Shown: positions 1 through 8,954, counted from the stretch's first letter. The stretch is 64,000 nt of DNA from Cyanobacteria bacterium FACHB-63 (GCA_014695255.1 JACJNX010000099.1:1-64000), one strand, 5' to 3'. Program-made: numbers and translations. Notes: a model not told the origin generated them from the letters alone.

Positions 1-2
1 CT

Positions 3-182
3 CTACTACCTGTAAGTGTGCGAGAAATGCGCCGTTGTTTGGGGCAATGGGTGTTCCAGATCAAGCAGAGTTTTGAGCACTTTGTGCACTGGCAACAGTG
101 GCGCAGGATGCATGGCAGCATCGCCCAGTACTATCACTACAAGCGCCGTGCAGTGCGGCTTTCAGACGATCTACAACTGTAG
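3..182 (+). pseudogene. C-terminal fragment of a transposase
   Basis: A frame open from the left edge ends at TAG 180-182. Its last residues are rich in Trp, Arg, His and Tyr, with a WRR...H..IA.YYHYKRR pattern. Such basic, aromatic tails close several DDE transposases found in cyanobacteria. The rest of the gene lies outside the window, so it cannot be told whether the element is whole. No terminal inverted repeat is obvious in the 100 bp after the stop. The family (IS701-like or IS4-like) is a guess. Its place at the head of a run of broken genes fits an insertion-prone region. Confidence 0.45.
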
Positions 183-287
183 TACTATAGAACAACACAA
201 ATAGTTTATGCTCTAAGTAATCGATATTGCTGATCTCTCATCGCTTGCCCAAAGTGAATTAGCGAATGCAAAACTAGCAACATCGAT

Positions 288-1367
288 TCAAGCCGCAGCC
301 AAATATGGATAATCTGTATATCCTTGCGCTCCAGACGAATAGAACTTACTCGGATCGGGAGCATTCAGCGGCGCATTTTGAGCAAAGCGATTCGGCAGAT
401 CAGGATTGGCTAAAAACGAGGTTCCAAAGGCGATCGCATCCAATTGACCCTTGGCGATCACGCCTTCCGCCTCTTCTGCTGTATATCCGGTATTGCCAAC
501 TAAGACACCGTTATAGGCTGCACGAATCGGGGTCAGGACGTCGCCTTGTTGCTCACCCAGAAAATCACCCCGCATCACATGCAGATAGGCAAGGTCGTAA
601 TCGTTGAGGCGAGTCGCTAACCAAGCGAACGTGCCGATCGGATCACTGTCTTTCATGCTGTTGTAGCTATTGAGCGGCGAGAGTCTTAAACCAACGCGAT
701 CGCTGCCCCAAACACTGATGGTCGCCTCCAGTACTTCGAGCATCAAGCGGGCACGATTCTCGACCGACCCGCCATAGGCACCACTCCGTTGATTACTCCC
801 ATCCCGCAGGAATTCATCCAGTAAGTAACCGTTTGCGCCGTGAATTTCGATGCCATCGAATCCAGCGGTTTTCGCCTTTTCAGCAGCAGACTGGAACCCG
901 GCAATAATCGTCGGAATTTCGTCATCCTCTAGCGCACGAGGCGTGACATAAGGAACTTTACCCTGCGGCGTGTGAACCTCATCGTTGGTAATCGGAATTG
1001 CACTGGGAGCGACCGGAATTGCACCGTGATTTAACAAAGGGTGACAAGCTCGACCTCCATGCCAGAGCTGAAGCACAATCCGACCTTCTTTGGCGTGAAC
1101 GGCATCGGTGACTTGTTTCCATCCCACGACCTGAGCATCGCTGTGAATTCCTGGATCAGCGCCAAATGCAGAACAACCTGGCATGACAGCGGTCGCTTCT
1201 GCAATGATCAATCCAGCGCTGGCGCGTTGACTGTAATATTCTGCCATCAATGGAGTGGGAACATGACCTTGATCTGCACGGCAGCGAGTTAGAGGAGCCA
1301 TGAGGATTCGGTTTGGCAGCTTTAGAGCACCGACTTGCAGAGCGGAAAAGAGGTGAGGTAGTGACAT
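288..1367 (-). CDS. Old Yellow Enzyme family alkene reductase
   Basis: The 359-aa protein is a full-length FMN-dependent ene-reductase of the NemA/OYE family, which reduces activated C=C bonds with NAD(P)H in the cytoplasm. Visible motifs are the N-terminal PLTR (25-28), Q100 and H103 in LQLWHGGR, and HGANGYLLDEFL with H176, N179 and Y181, matching the substrate-binding His/Asn and proton-donating Tyr of OYE. These are followed by the YGGSVENR phosphate-binding segment. It lies about 100 bp downstream of hpxZ on the same strand and appears intact although its neighbours are decayed. The physiological substrate cannot be told. There is no clear Shine-Dalgarno before ATG 1367. Confidence 0.9.
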   Translation of the reverse strand: MSLPHLFSALQVGALKLPNRILMAPLTRCRADQGHVPTPLMAEYYSQRASAGLIIAEATAVMPGCSAFGADPGIHSDAQVVGWKQVTDAVHAKEGRIVLQLWHGGRACHPLLNHGAIPVAPSAIPITNDEVHTPQGKVPYVTPRALEDDEIPTIIAGFQSAAEKAKTAGFDGIEIHGANGYLLDEFLRDGSNQRSGAYGGSVENRARLMLEVLEATISVWGSDRVGLRLSPLNSYNSMKDSDPIGTFAWLATRLNDYDLAYLHVMRGDFLGEQQGDVLTPIRAAYNGVLVGNTGYTAEEAEGVIAKGQLDAIAFGTSFLANPDLPNRFAQNAPLNAPDPSKFYSSGAQGYTDYPYLAAA

Positions 1368-1468
1368 GAAACGACAACCAAAGTTGAGGATGCAATTAGT
1401 CTAGCTCATTGCGTCGGTGAGGCAAGATTGGCTAATGTTTCCATTGGGATCGCGCTAGGGGCATGGAC

Positions 1469-1867
1469 TTATTGATTCTGAAAAGGCAACCAGGAAACGT
1501 GAGCAGAAACAATTTTCCAGCCTTCAGGTAGTTTTCGCCAGACCTGAGTTTGTCGCCCTTCTCGTGCAGGCTTGCCAATAATGCCCCCGATGAATTCAAG
1601 GGTGACAATGGCAGTGTCAGTGCCAAATGCAGTCACAGTAAAGTTAGAAAGTTCAGGCTTGAGCTTAACACCGGATCTCGATCGACGAAATGCCTTCACC
1701 GCAGCACTACCGTAGAGGTTTTCCATTAGTCTAAATCGAACAACCTGTGGAGAATCCCAAAATAGAGCATCTAGCTTCTCGATGTCGTTCTCGCATAACG
1801 CTGTCTCATACTGAGCGTAGAGATCAGTAATTTCTGCGATCGTTTTTGGATGATTTATTTCTAGCAT
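1469..1867 (-). CDS. HpxZ/AtzH-like NTF2-fold protein (DUF3225)
   Basis: A 132-aa protein resembling HpxZ, a small SnoaL/NTF2-fold protein of oxalurate and amide catabolism clusters (DUF3225). Characteristic parts are the early ITDLYAQYETAL helix, the FWDSPQVVRF segment and the C-terminal VWRK...GWKIVSAHVSW strand pattern. An ATG at 1906 would add 13 residues that do not match the family. ATG 1867 gives a typical N-terminus and starts 4 bp after the broken permease gene, which suggests the two were once co-transcribed. No amidase or hydantoinase partner is present, so the substrate pathway is unknown. Confidence 0.75.
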   Translation of the reverse strand: MLEINHPKTIAEITDLYAQYETALCENDIEKLDALFWDSPQVVRFRLMENLYGSAAVKAFRRSRSGVKLKPELSNFTVTAFGTDTAIVTLEFIGGIIGKPAREGRQTQVWRKLPEGWKIVSAHVSWLPFQNQ

Positions 1868-1871
1868 CAAT

Positions 1872-2661
1872 CTACCTACCACTCCAATGCACAATGCGCT
1901 TCTCACTGAATCGAAATAGCATATTGAGACAGTAGCCCAGCACTCTAGTCATCAAGACTGAGGCATACATATCCTTCACGTTCAACACTTGCTGAGTTTC
2001 AATAATCCGCTTGCCTAATCCGCTTTCTGTGCCGATAAACATTTCTGCAACGATCACCATGACCAAGGCAATACTAATACCCGTGCGAAGACCAATAAAG
2101 GTTTGAGGCAAGCTTTCCCAAAACAGCACGTTTTTAAAGATATCCCACTAAGATGCTCCCATAACTCTCGCGGCCAGAATGCGAGATTGACGAGCATTCA
2201 TCACACCGTAGGCACTATTGAAAACGATTACTAGAAACCCAGCAAACGCTGGAACAAGCGACTTTGTTCCAGTCGCTTGTTCCCAGAAATAGCAGAAACA
2301 TTGGGATCAGGGCGTTTGCAGGAGTGGAACGAAAGAAGTCAATGAGAAATTCAACGCTGCGATAAAGTCGTTCGTTGCTGCCCAAGATAATTCCGATCGG
2401 GACACCAAACACTGTAGCGATCGCAAATGCCTGAGTGGTTCGCCACACGGTCGTTGTGAAGTCGGTGAATAAACTATCTTCGCTACGAAAGGCAACATTA
2501 AACAGTTCAGTTACAGTATCAACCGGAGTCGGCAACAGCGCTGGATTGATCCCACCTGATTTTGAGGCAAATTCCCACAGTGCTAAGTAGAGAGGTGAAA
2601 TTAAATGTGAAATAGAGCGACAGTTTTTTTCTTGAATCTCAAGATGCCTGCGTCCCTTCAA
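1872..2661 (-). pseudogene. Broken NitT/TauT-type ABC transporter permease
   Basis: Read on the minus strand, the first part (2661-2215) begins like an SsuC/TauC permease, with an LWE..SK.G..NP.LLP.P start and the PTA-type G.PIGI..G.N loop region. The frame is lost near 2240-2250. In the next frame the family sequence continues (AFAGFLVIVFNSAYGVMNAR), then meets a TAG at about 2150 where GAS-stop-WDIF stands in for the usual GASQWDIF. The C-terminal part runs to 1872. One frameshift and one nonsense change therefore inactivate a gene otherwise complete. No ATPase or binding-protein gene is nearby. A perfect 13-bp inverted repeat lies next to the frameshift. Confidence 0.8.
2251..2283. repeat. 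Perfect 13-bp inverted repeat in the broken permease
   Basis: Arms GGAACAAGCGACT (2251-2263) and its exact complement (2271-2283) are separated by 7 bp. The structure lies inside coding sequence of the decayed permease, just upstream in reading order of the lost frame. Perfecting of a near-palindrome by template switching is one way such a structure can arise together with a local frameshift. Confidence 0.7.
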
Positions 2662-2720
2662 ATCACGAATTCAAATCACGAATTGAAGAAAGACTGTGAC
2701 CGATGAGATACTGATAGTGC

Positions 2721-2975
2721 TTATGGTGCAGATGCAGGTGGCGGTTCTACGGGTGCAAGTTCAGGAGTATTGGCGGGAGTAGGTAAGGGCGGCTGAATGG
2801 GTTCTGTTGCTGAAGCAGGTGGTTTTTTCTGTTCTGCTTCGCGTTGCAGGCGTTCTGCTTCTCTGCGTTTTTCTGCGGCTCGTTGGGCTTCTCGTTCAGC
2901 TTGTTGTGCGGCTTCTTCTCGACGACGATCGCTATTTTGACGCTGAAATTCTGATCCTTCCTGTTCGGAAGTCAC
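2721..2975 (-). CDS. Small charged/Pro-rich hypothetical protein
   Basis: An 84-aa frame with a GTG start at 2975. Residues 13-50 are a Lys/Arg/Glu/Gln-rich stretch of probable single helix (REAERLQREAEQKK). The last 30 are Pro/Thr/Ala-rich and probably disordered. The frame stays open upstream for about 17 more codons (reading ...HYEASETGFQRQRIR) to a TGA near 3024 without a standard start. It may therefore be the 3' part of a longer gene that lost its head, in keeping with the decayed surroundings. No function can be assigned. Confidence 0.35.
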   Translation of the reverse strand: MTSEQEGSEFQRQNSDRRREEAAQQAEREAQRAAEKRREAERLQREAEQKKPPASATEPIQPPLPTPANTPELAPVEPPPASAP

Positions 2976-3103
2976 TCGAATCCGTTGTCGTTGAAATCCC
3001 GTTTCTGAGGCTTCATAGTGATAAACGAATCGAACTCATTCGTATTGTTTTAATTTAAGCCATTGCTCCAAAGAGTTCGTTGATGAACTCACCTTGAGCT
3101 ACA

Positions 3104-3358
3104 CTATCCCCCTGACTGACTCCTTTCACCTGCCCTTTGCCGAGCATCGCCATTGCCTCTATCCCTCGCAAGTTGAAAGCTGTGAAATAGGTCACTACCA
3201 CGAGTTGCGCCGCCATCGATTTGAAAGTTGACATCGCCCGAAACTTGCGATCGCTCTCCCACAGGCAAGCTCTGATCCGGCATGACTTGAGCTATAGCAC
3301 GATCGCTCAATCTAACGACGATCGTTAGCCCCAATCCCAACATCCAAAACTGGCTCAT
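3104..3358 (-). pseudogene. TPS (hemagglutinin secretion) domain remnant
   Basis: The first 60 residues have a hydrophobic signal-like N-terminus, then PDQSLPVGERSQV and IDGGATRGSDLFHSF. That is the recognisable start of the two-partner-secretion domain of filamentous-hemagglutinin-like exoproteins, common and very large (over 700 aa) in cyanobacteria. After FHSFQ the similarity stops abruptly and an unrelated tail ends at 3104, so only the leading fragment survives. The region downstream to about 3058 is open in another frame (ending ...FINELFGAMA) but I do not recognise it. Confidence 0.7.
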
Positions 3359-3938
3359 AGTGCATCCTCAATCATGTACTTCAACAGGTCTCTCTACCCT
3401 GACTAGATTAGTGGTTGCTTCACAGTTACGCTCTGCGCTAATCGCGCTCCTACTTGTGGTGATTCAATCAGGTTTGAACGAGATTGACAACACCCCTGTT
3501 TCTCAATGAATTTGAATCTGAGATTTTGTATGAGGTTTATAGATTTTAATGTTTTGGCGGAAACGCCGAGATGATTCAGTAAGCAAACACAAGAATAGAG
3601 GCAAATGATTATCCCTTGTCAGAAAAATCCGTCTATTTCTGTAAGGCTTCACAATAATTCTGCTTAGTCAATCAACGAAAGTTAACTTGATTGCTTTCCT
3701 TCGTTGAATGGCATTGAGACGTTCTTCAGATGTCTCTCTGGAGATGAATCTCTACAATCAAGATAGTTCAGCAAAGAGCTTAGCTGCAAACAGCCCAGAA
3801 AATCTCTCGTGCTAGAACACCCGATGAGTCAGTTTCGATGAACGATAAATCGCCCTCGGCTTTTGTTTTGGCGTAGTGAGAGTAGAAAATCTCGTGTTGC
3901 TGGTCACTAGCAATCTACTAAACAGTAAGGAGATTACG
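3359..3938. other. Gene-free stretch ahead of the metalloprotease
   Basis: About 580 bp with no credible frame on either strand. The only signal I see is AAGGAG at 3927-3932, well spaced before the ATG at 3939 of the metalloprotease pseudogene. No terminator or repeat stands out. Confidence 0.5.
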
Positions 3939-4790
3939 ATGTCAGAAAATACGTTTGACTCAATTAAAGCTTGTATTGATGTCTTCCCAGATGAAGATGC
4001 TCGGGGTGCCGTTATCAAAGACAAAAAGTGGGAACCAGGTCAAACGTTGCGAGTTCGCTTTTTGAATGATGATGCGATCGTTCAGCAAAAGATTGAAGCA
4101 GTCGCACACCAGTGGAGCCAATATATCAATATTCGATTTGCCTTTGGAAATGACCCCAATGCAGAGATTCGCATTTCCTGTCAGCCCGGTGGCTCCTAGT
4201 CTTACATTAGCACGGATGCTTTAAGACAACCCCTCGATCAACCCGCGATGAACTACGGTTGGCTTAAGCCGGATACTTCCGATGAAGACTACTCCAGCGT
4301 GGTGCTGCATGAGTTTGGGCACGCACTCGGTATGATCCATGAACACCAACATCCAGAAGCTGGAATTCCCTAGAACCGGGATGCTGTCTACCGTTACTAC
4401 ATGGGACCACCCAACAACTGGACTAAAGAACAGGTTGACAACAACTTGTTCGCACAATACAGCCGAGATGTCACTCAATTCTCTCAGTTTGACACCCAAT
4501 CAATCATGCTCTATTCTATCTCGAAAGATTTGACCACCAATGGCTTTGAGGTGCGCTGGAATAACCACCTTTCAGAAACAGATAAAGCGTTTATGGGCAC
4601 AGTGTATCCAGGAGGAAACTCTGAGCGAACCTACACAGTACAGCCGGGTGACTTTCTCTCAGCGATTGCCCAAAAATCCTATGGAGATGGGAGTGAAGCA
4701 TTTTGGCGCAAAATTTATGATGCTAATCGGGACACCATTGAACCTGATCCCACAAAACTCACACCAGGAATGGTTCTGGTGATTTCATAG
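3939..4790 (+). pseudogene. Astacin-like zinc metalloprotease with LysM tail, two in-frame TAGs
   Basis: One continuous frame of 284 codons from ATG 3939 (AAGGAG ahead) encodes a Zn-peptidase with HEFGHALGMIHEH (extended HExxHxxGxxH plus Glu-His) in the middle and a C-terminal LysM domain (YTVQPGDFLSAIAQ... to PGMVLVIS, from about 4632). TAG codons at 4197-4199 and 4371-4373 interrupt it. Both sit where relatives usually have Trp (GGSW-SYI and IPW-NRD), so each is one G-to-A change from TGG. The sequence between and after the stops stays family-like, so decay is recent. It probably was a secreted or wall-associated peptidase, although no signal peptide is seen. An unknown protein gene follows after 18 bp. 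Confidence 0.85.
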
Positions 4791-4808
4791 AAAACTGAGG
4801 AAACTGCC

Positions 4809-5774
4809 ATGCTAGACGTTACTGTTCACAACGATCGCATCCGCGTTGGAGATAGGTTCTCGGTGTCATTCCAGCGTACATTGAGAATCCCAGAGGATGG
4901 TAACGTCTATCCCCTTCCCCCAGGGCTTGGAGCATTTCCAATTCACTCAGTCGTTGACTATTGGGATCGGGTACCTCCAAGCTGGCGATCGCAAAACAGT
5001 TATTTCATCTCGATGTATCAGCGGGAAGCATTGTGGTTAGGTTTTGATGGGGCAATGTGGAAACCCAATGCTGTAAAAATTGCGATCGGCAATGTCAATG
5101 CAATTTCTGGACAAACCTGGGACGAAGCCCTTCACACTCAGCCTCAAAACTATATTGTCTGTCCTAACCAACCCTGGCTTGATGGGATCAACACAGGTGA
5201 GAACTGGATTCGTCAATTTGTCGCAATGCCGCTCGGTTCAGGAGTGACGGTTGAGGCACAAGTGAGGGGGACTGAGGAGATTGGAGGAGTCCAAATTTTA
5301 GTTTATGAACCGAAACCCGGACGCTTTCCTGATCAACCCCCTCCTGAGCTTAGCCCTGATTCAAGAGGGGTAGCTGCATCGCTCCCAATAGGTGCTGAGA
5401 TGGGATTAGGAGCAGGCGGAAAGATGCACCAGAAAATCTATTCCGATCCATATGGGGTTGACACTTGGGACTTAGCAAACTGTGGCTCGATCGTGGTGCA
5501 TATCATTAACAGTGAACAGTACCGGGAGCTAACGGGTCTAGAGCCCCTCCCAACCCCCATCACTGCACAAGACTACACGCAGTATGGATTCCCTTGGTTT
5601 GCTCTATATGACGAGGAAAAAGGCGACGTTCCTGTTGCTGAACCGTTGAGTCGAGTGAAACCGATTCAAGAGCAAGAATCTAAATCCGGTGATGTCGATC
5701 GAGAAGGAGATGAAACGATCGACATTCCTGAGTCGCAAATTCAGAAACTACATCCTCCTTCAACCCCCTCTTAA
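4809..5774 (+). CDS. Conserved-looking 321-aa protein of unknown function
   Basis: I do not recognise this protein. It starts 18 bp after the metalloprotease frame with a GAGG motif ahead of ATG 4809. It has no signal peptide or membrane segment. The N-terminal 250 residues alternate short hydrophobic strands with many Trp and Tyr (LPPGLGAFPI, FISMYQREALWLGFDG, QNYIVCPNQPWLDGI), suggesting beta-rich folds. A Gly-rich MGLGAGGKMHQKIYSDPYG segment lies near 200, and the last 50 residues are acidic and disordered. It is the only intact gene between the broken protease and the broken caspase-like gene. Possible roles include a protease substrate, inhibitor or partner, but that is inference from position only. 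Confidence 0.7.
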   Translation: MLDVTVHNDRIRVGDRFSVSFQRTLRIPEDGNVYPLPPGLGAFPIHSVVDYWDRVPPSWRSQNSYFISMYQREALWLGFDGAMWKPNAVKIAIGNVNAISGQTWDEALHTQPQNYIVCPNQPWLDGINTGENWIRQFVAMPLGSGVTVEAQVRGTEEIGGVQILVYEPKPGRFPDQPPPELSPDSRGVAASLPIGAEMGLGAGGKMHQKIYSDPYGVDTWDLANCGSIVVHIINSEQYRELTGLEPLPTPITAQDYTQYGFPWFALYDEEKGDVPVAEPLSRVKPIQEQESKSGDVDREGDETIDIPESQIQKLHPPSTPS

Positions 5775-5935
5775 AACTAGCCAGAATCAAAACTTTTCCC
5801 TATCTAGCCTGGGAAGTACTTGATTGTTACTCAACCTATCAGTGCATTGATCGATCGGATAGTTATAAATCAGCAAAGCTTGAGAGGCATTAATGAGCTT
5901 GCTGACTGATTTTGTATTGTAATAAGCAAGAAACT

Positions 5936-6246
5936 ATGCCAGAGCCAATCCGGACCATTCATGTCTTGTTGATTGGAATTGATAGTTACAAGCCCAATCC
6001 TTGGTATCAAGACCTTAAGGGATGTGTGCGAGATATTGACTTGGTAAGCAGTCATCTTGAGAAAGCATTAAAAGTTTCATCAGAGCAGATTTATAAGCTT
6101 ACGTCACCCCATCGAGAGGATTCAGCACTCTTGGAAGCGAGGTCTGTATTCAAGCCTGGTGTTTTGCCAACTTACGAGAACATTGTTGCTGCGTTTCAAG
6201 AGGTCACTGAGAAGGCTAAGCCCTAAGATATTGTCTATATTCACTA
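5936..6246 (+). pseudogene. Truncated caspase-like (peptidase C14) gene
   Basis: From ATG 5936 the frame reads IHVLLIGIDSYKP, LKGCVRDIDLVSSHLE and Y.LTSPHRED...PTYENI..AFQEV. This is the start of the p20 domain of prokaryotic caspase homologues (metacaspase/orthocaspase). A TAA at 6224-6226 stands where AKPEDIVYIHYS is expected (GAA to TAA). Beyond it the family frame runs on only to IHYS, so the catalytic His of IHYSGHG and the later Cys are missing. The gene is therefore dead at two levels, a nonsense codon and a truncation. Confidence 0.8.
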
Positions 6247-6360
6247 TTCTGCTTGCCGAATCTGTTCAGGAGTGACTTGGCGATGATAGTATATCGTGTC
6301 AAATGGCTTTGCCCAGAAGTGACCCCCGAACAGTTTGCGAAAGCGGTGGTGCGACGCGGT
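6244..6360 (-). pseudogene. Possible IS200/IS605-type TnpA fragment
   Basis: Between two stops the minus strand reads a basic, aromatic peptide (FRKLFGGHFWAKPF...VTPEQIRQAE). It resembles the C-terminal part of Y1 (HUH) transposases, where a (K)HFW(A/G)(K/R)GYF segment is followed by VT.E.I..YI. The fragment is about 38 codons and lacks the HUH and Tyr motifs. It begins where the caspase-like homology stops, so it may mark the insertion that cut that gene. Confidence 0.3.
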
Positions 6361-6591
6361 TTACCATCGACATCCATTAACAGGTAGCTAAGTGATGCAG
6401 AAAACCACTCCCACCCATCTCGTTAGCACTTATCAGTAGACGCATTCAAAAATTAAATGAGGCAGAAAAAAGATGGTAGAACGGAATTTTTACCGCTCAC
6501 CATCGAATGAAAAACTTGTTTCATTTTCTTCTCTAATAGCATCAGGTAAGAGTTTTGTGGATTGCAGAATCCCCACCGAATTTTAGGCTTG
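6361..6591. other. Gene-free stretch after the caspase remnant
   Basis: No plausible frame or RNA is seen. The sequence is AT-rich and ends just beyond the Uma2 gene stop. It belongs to the eroded block that began at the left edge. Confidence 0.4.
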
Positions 6592-7236
6592 TTAAAATTG
6601 CTGCAATAGCCAGCGATTCACGGCTCCGTCATCCTCGATTTGGATACGGCGCAAAGCTTCTTCAATCACTGCAATCGATAAATCGGGAAGAACTGCTGAT
6701 TCTTGAATTTGACGACTGCCGCCATCGGAGATCGCAAAAGCAATCACCGTATCAGCCTCCGCGTTCACGACCCAATATTCTTGGACTCCTAGCCGCTCAT
6801 ACAACAGTCGCTTTTGACCTAAATCATCACTCAGCGTGGTGGATGAGATTTCGATCGCCAGGGTCGGCGTTCCCCACGTCTCCACATCAACAGGCTGGTT
6901 ATTCTTGGTGGGACGTTGGACGTTAGCACTAATGTAATACGTGAGGTCGGGTTGACATTCTCGCTCCCCGGTTTTCCGAAAATTGGTATTGGTAAAAGAC
7001 ACAAAGGCAATATTCTTGAGCGTTCCGTAAAGACTAACGATCGCTGCGAGGATAGAATTGTCTTGACCATGAGCAGAGCCAATTGGCATCGTTTCAATCC
7101 TCATCCAACCGGCATCATAGTAGCATCGCGCCTGCTCGAATTCGGGACGCTCTACCATCGCACTAAAGTCTTCCCAGGTGGCGGCAACCCAGGTATCGGT
7201 TACGAGATTTTGGGGTGCGGGGAGTATGTTGACCAT
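6592..7236 (-). CDS. Uma2 family protein (DUF820, restriction-like fold)
   Basis: A 214-aa member of the Uma2/DUF820 family, small PD-(D/E)XK-fold proteins greatly expanded in cyanobacteria whose substrate is unknown. Family marks are TWVAATWEDF near the start, CQPDLTYYI (the PD site), LAIEISSTTLSDD (the ExS site) and K..LYERLGVQEYWVV. ATG 7257 is possible, but AGGAGG lies about 10 bp before ATG 7236, so the shorter start is chosen. It is one of three Uma2 genes in this window and stands alone with no operon partner. Confidence 0.8.
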   Translation of the reverse strand: MVNILPAPQNLVTDTWVAATWEDFSAMVERPEFEQARCYYDAGWMRIETMPIGSAHGQDNSILAAIVSLYGTLKNIAFVSFTNTNFRKTGERECQPDLTYYISANVQRPTKNNQPVDVETWGTPTLAIEISSTTLSDDLGQKRLLYERLGVQEYWVVNAEADTVIAFAISDGGSRQIQESAVLPDLSIAVIEEALRRIQIEDDGAVNRWLLQQF

Positions 7237-7257
7237 CGCCGTTAAACCTCCTGGCAT

Positions 7258-7580
7258 CCAGTTTACTCGAAAGTTTCAGCGCAAGGGTGTGGGAGAAGGG
7301 TTTGCCTGAGAAGACGATTCATCCGCAATCGCAACAACCAAAATAATACTGGGATTGCGTCCCCGTAAATAAACAATGTAAGTGTTGGTATCGACCTCGA
7401 CACTCACAGAACCTTTGAAAGATTTGCCTGAATTGACTTAGCTGTACATAATATTTATCCCAATGAAGAATACGAACGTACTCACCCTTGTTCAGACAAT
7501 TATCACGTCCAAGTTTCATAGTCAAACCATAGTCAAAAGGTGTCTAAAAGCGTCCAAAATTACCCAATCGATCGCTAAAA
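7258..7580. other. Gene-free stretch between Uma2 and tRNA-Ser
   Basis: A 68-codon minus-strand frame (7525-7319) is rich in Cys, Tyr and His with no recognisable pattern, and an alternative frame nearby (ending ...NPSIILVVAIAD) lacks a start. Both look like decayed or chance coding. No repeats or RNAs are visible before the terminator at 7581. Confidence 0.4.
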
Positions 7581-7608
7581 AAGAACCCCGAAATTTTCGA
7601 GGGTTCTT
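7577..7608 (-). terminator. Rho-independent terminator after tRNA-Ser
   Basis: Inverted repeat AAGAACCCcGAAA / TTTcGAGGGTTCTT (7581-7608) is followed on the minus strand by a T run (A's at 7577-7580). It lies about 30 bp downstream of the tRNA gene. Confidence 0.7.
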
Positions 7609-7638
7609 CAAAAGCTTTGATATGTCTGAGTTTTAGAA

Positions 7639-7725
7639 CGGAGAGAGAGGGATTCGAACCCTCGGATAAGTCACCCCATCACAGCATTTCCAGTGCTGCG
7701 CCTTAAACCACTCGGCCATCTCTCC
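7639..7725 (-). tRNA. tRNA-Ser (GGA)
   Basis: The minus strand folds as an 87-nt type II tRNA. The acceptor stem GGAGAGA pairs with the 3' TCTCTCC, and the D-arm is GGCCGAGTGG. The anticodon loop CTGGAAA gives anticodon GGA (serine codons UCC/UCU). A long variable arm and T-arm GGGTTCGAATCCC follow. The 3' CCA is not encoded, as usual in cyanobacteria; a CCA-adding enzyme gene lies at 40892-42193. Confidence 0.95.
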
Positions 7726-7898
7726 AGATGGGCAGCTTTTTCAAGCTACAGAATTCATAATATAGCAGAACTGAGTACATCCTGATTTTTTTATTGCACG
7801 ATCGCTCAAATTTTCAAAATTCCGTCTTGATTAAGCCGTGCTGACCGGAACGTTTTGCGGTATGAATAGTGAGTTCATGCCCTCAGTTACTGCAATAT

Positions 7899-8894
7899 AT
7901 GAGTTGGAATCGTCGTCACGTTCTCTCGCTGGCTGATTTCTCGCCTGCGGAATATGATACCGTTCTGCAAACGGCGAGCAGTTTTCGAGAAGTCTTAACG
8001 CGCCGCACTAAAAAAGTCCCGACGCTGCAAGGACAAGTGGTGGCAAATTTATTCTTTGAACCTTCAACCCGCACCCGCAGTAGTTTTGAACTTGCGGCAA
8101 AAAGATTATCTGCGGATACGCTGAATTTTGCCGCCAGCACTTCTTCACTGACTAAAGGTGAAACGATTCTGGATACTGCAAAAACATATCTGGCAATGGG
8201 AACGGATATGATGGTGATTCGACATAAAGAGGCTGGAGTCCCCCAGGCGATCGCCGATGAGATGGATCGCTTGAATGTGAAAGTGGGTGTGTTAAATGCA
8301 GGCGACGGACAGCATGAGCATCCTTCGCAGGCGTTGCTAGATTTGTTTACGATTTGCTCACTGATTAATGTGGAGAAGCCTCGATCGGCGTTATTAACCG
8401 GAAAGAAAGTCGCGATCGTGGGAGATATTTTGCATTCGCGAGTGGCGCGATCAAATATTTGGAGTTTGACGGCGAGTGGCGCAGAAGTTCATTTAGCTGC
8501 ACCTCCGACTTTGTTACCGAAAGCGTTTGCGGCGTTTGTGAAAGACAGTAACCCGGAGATTTCGCGTCAGTTGTTCATTCATTGGACGTTAGAACCTGCT
8601 CTGATTGATGCGGATTTTGTCATGACGCTGAGATTGCAGAAAGAAAGGATGACCAGTCACTTGCTGCCGAGTCTGCGGGAGTATCATCAGCAGTTTGGGA
8701 TTACCCGCGATCGCTTGAAGTTGTGTAAACCAGGGGTGAGAGTTTTACATCCAGGTCCCGTAAATCGTGGGGTCGAGATTAGCTCGGACTTGATGGATGA
8801 TCCGGTTTTGAGTTTGATTTCTCAGCAAGTGACAAGTGGAGTCGCCGTACGAATGGCACTTCTCTATCTCATGGGAGGCGGGAAGGTCGGTTAA
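7899..8894 (+). CDS. pyrB: Aspartate carbamoyltransferase catalytic subunit
   Basis: A 331-aa ATCase that condenses carbamoyl phosphate and aspartate in the second step of pyrimidine synthesis. It shows the carbamoyl-phosphate loop [21 protein letters not shown], the [14 protein letters not shown] segment, [13 protein letters not shown] and the C-terminal [15 protein letters not shown] at 7869 would add ten residues. ATG 7899, giving [15 protein letters not shown], fits the family start better. No regulatory subunit gene is adjacent, in keeping with cyanobacterial ATCases. crtH follows after 60 bp on the same strand. Confidence 0.95.
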   Translation: MSWNRRHVLSLADFSPAEYDTVLQTASSFREVLTRRTKKVPTLQGQVVANLFFEPSTRTRSSFELAAKRLSADTLNFAASTSSLTKGETILDTAKTYLAMGTDMMVIRHKEAGVPQAIADEMDRLNVKVGVLNAGDGQHEHPSQALLDLFTICSLINVEKPRSALLTGKKVAIVGDILHSRVARSNIWSLTASGAEVHLAAPPTLLPKAFAAFVKDSNPEISRQLFIHWTLEPALIDADFVMTLRLQKERMTSHLLPSLREYHQQFGITRDRLKLCKPGVRVLHPGPVNRGVEISSDLMDDPVLSLISQQVTSGVAVRMALLYLMGGGKVG

Positions 8895-8954
8895 GGTTGC
8901 CGAAGTGTGACCGAATCTGGCTACACTGAGAACTGTTGAGCGATCGCGGGTTTC

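Noticed and set aside
4197-4373. TAG read as tryptophan (genetic code change)
   Set aside because: Many intact genes here end in TAG at the expected length (for example crtH, the DUF3181 gene and the TPR gene at 42724), so TAG is an ordinary stop.
7319-7525. 68-codon minus-strand gene
   Set aside because: Odd Cys/Tyr-rich composition, no motif, no ribosome site.
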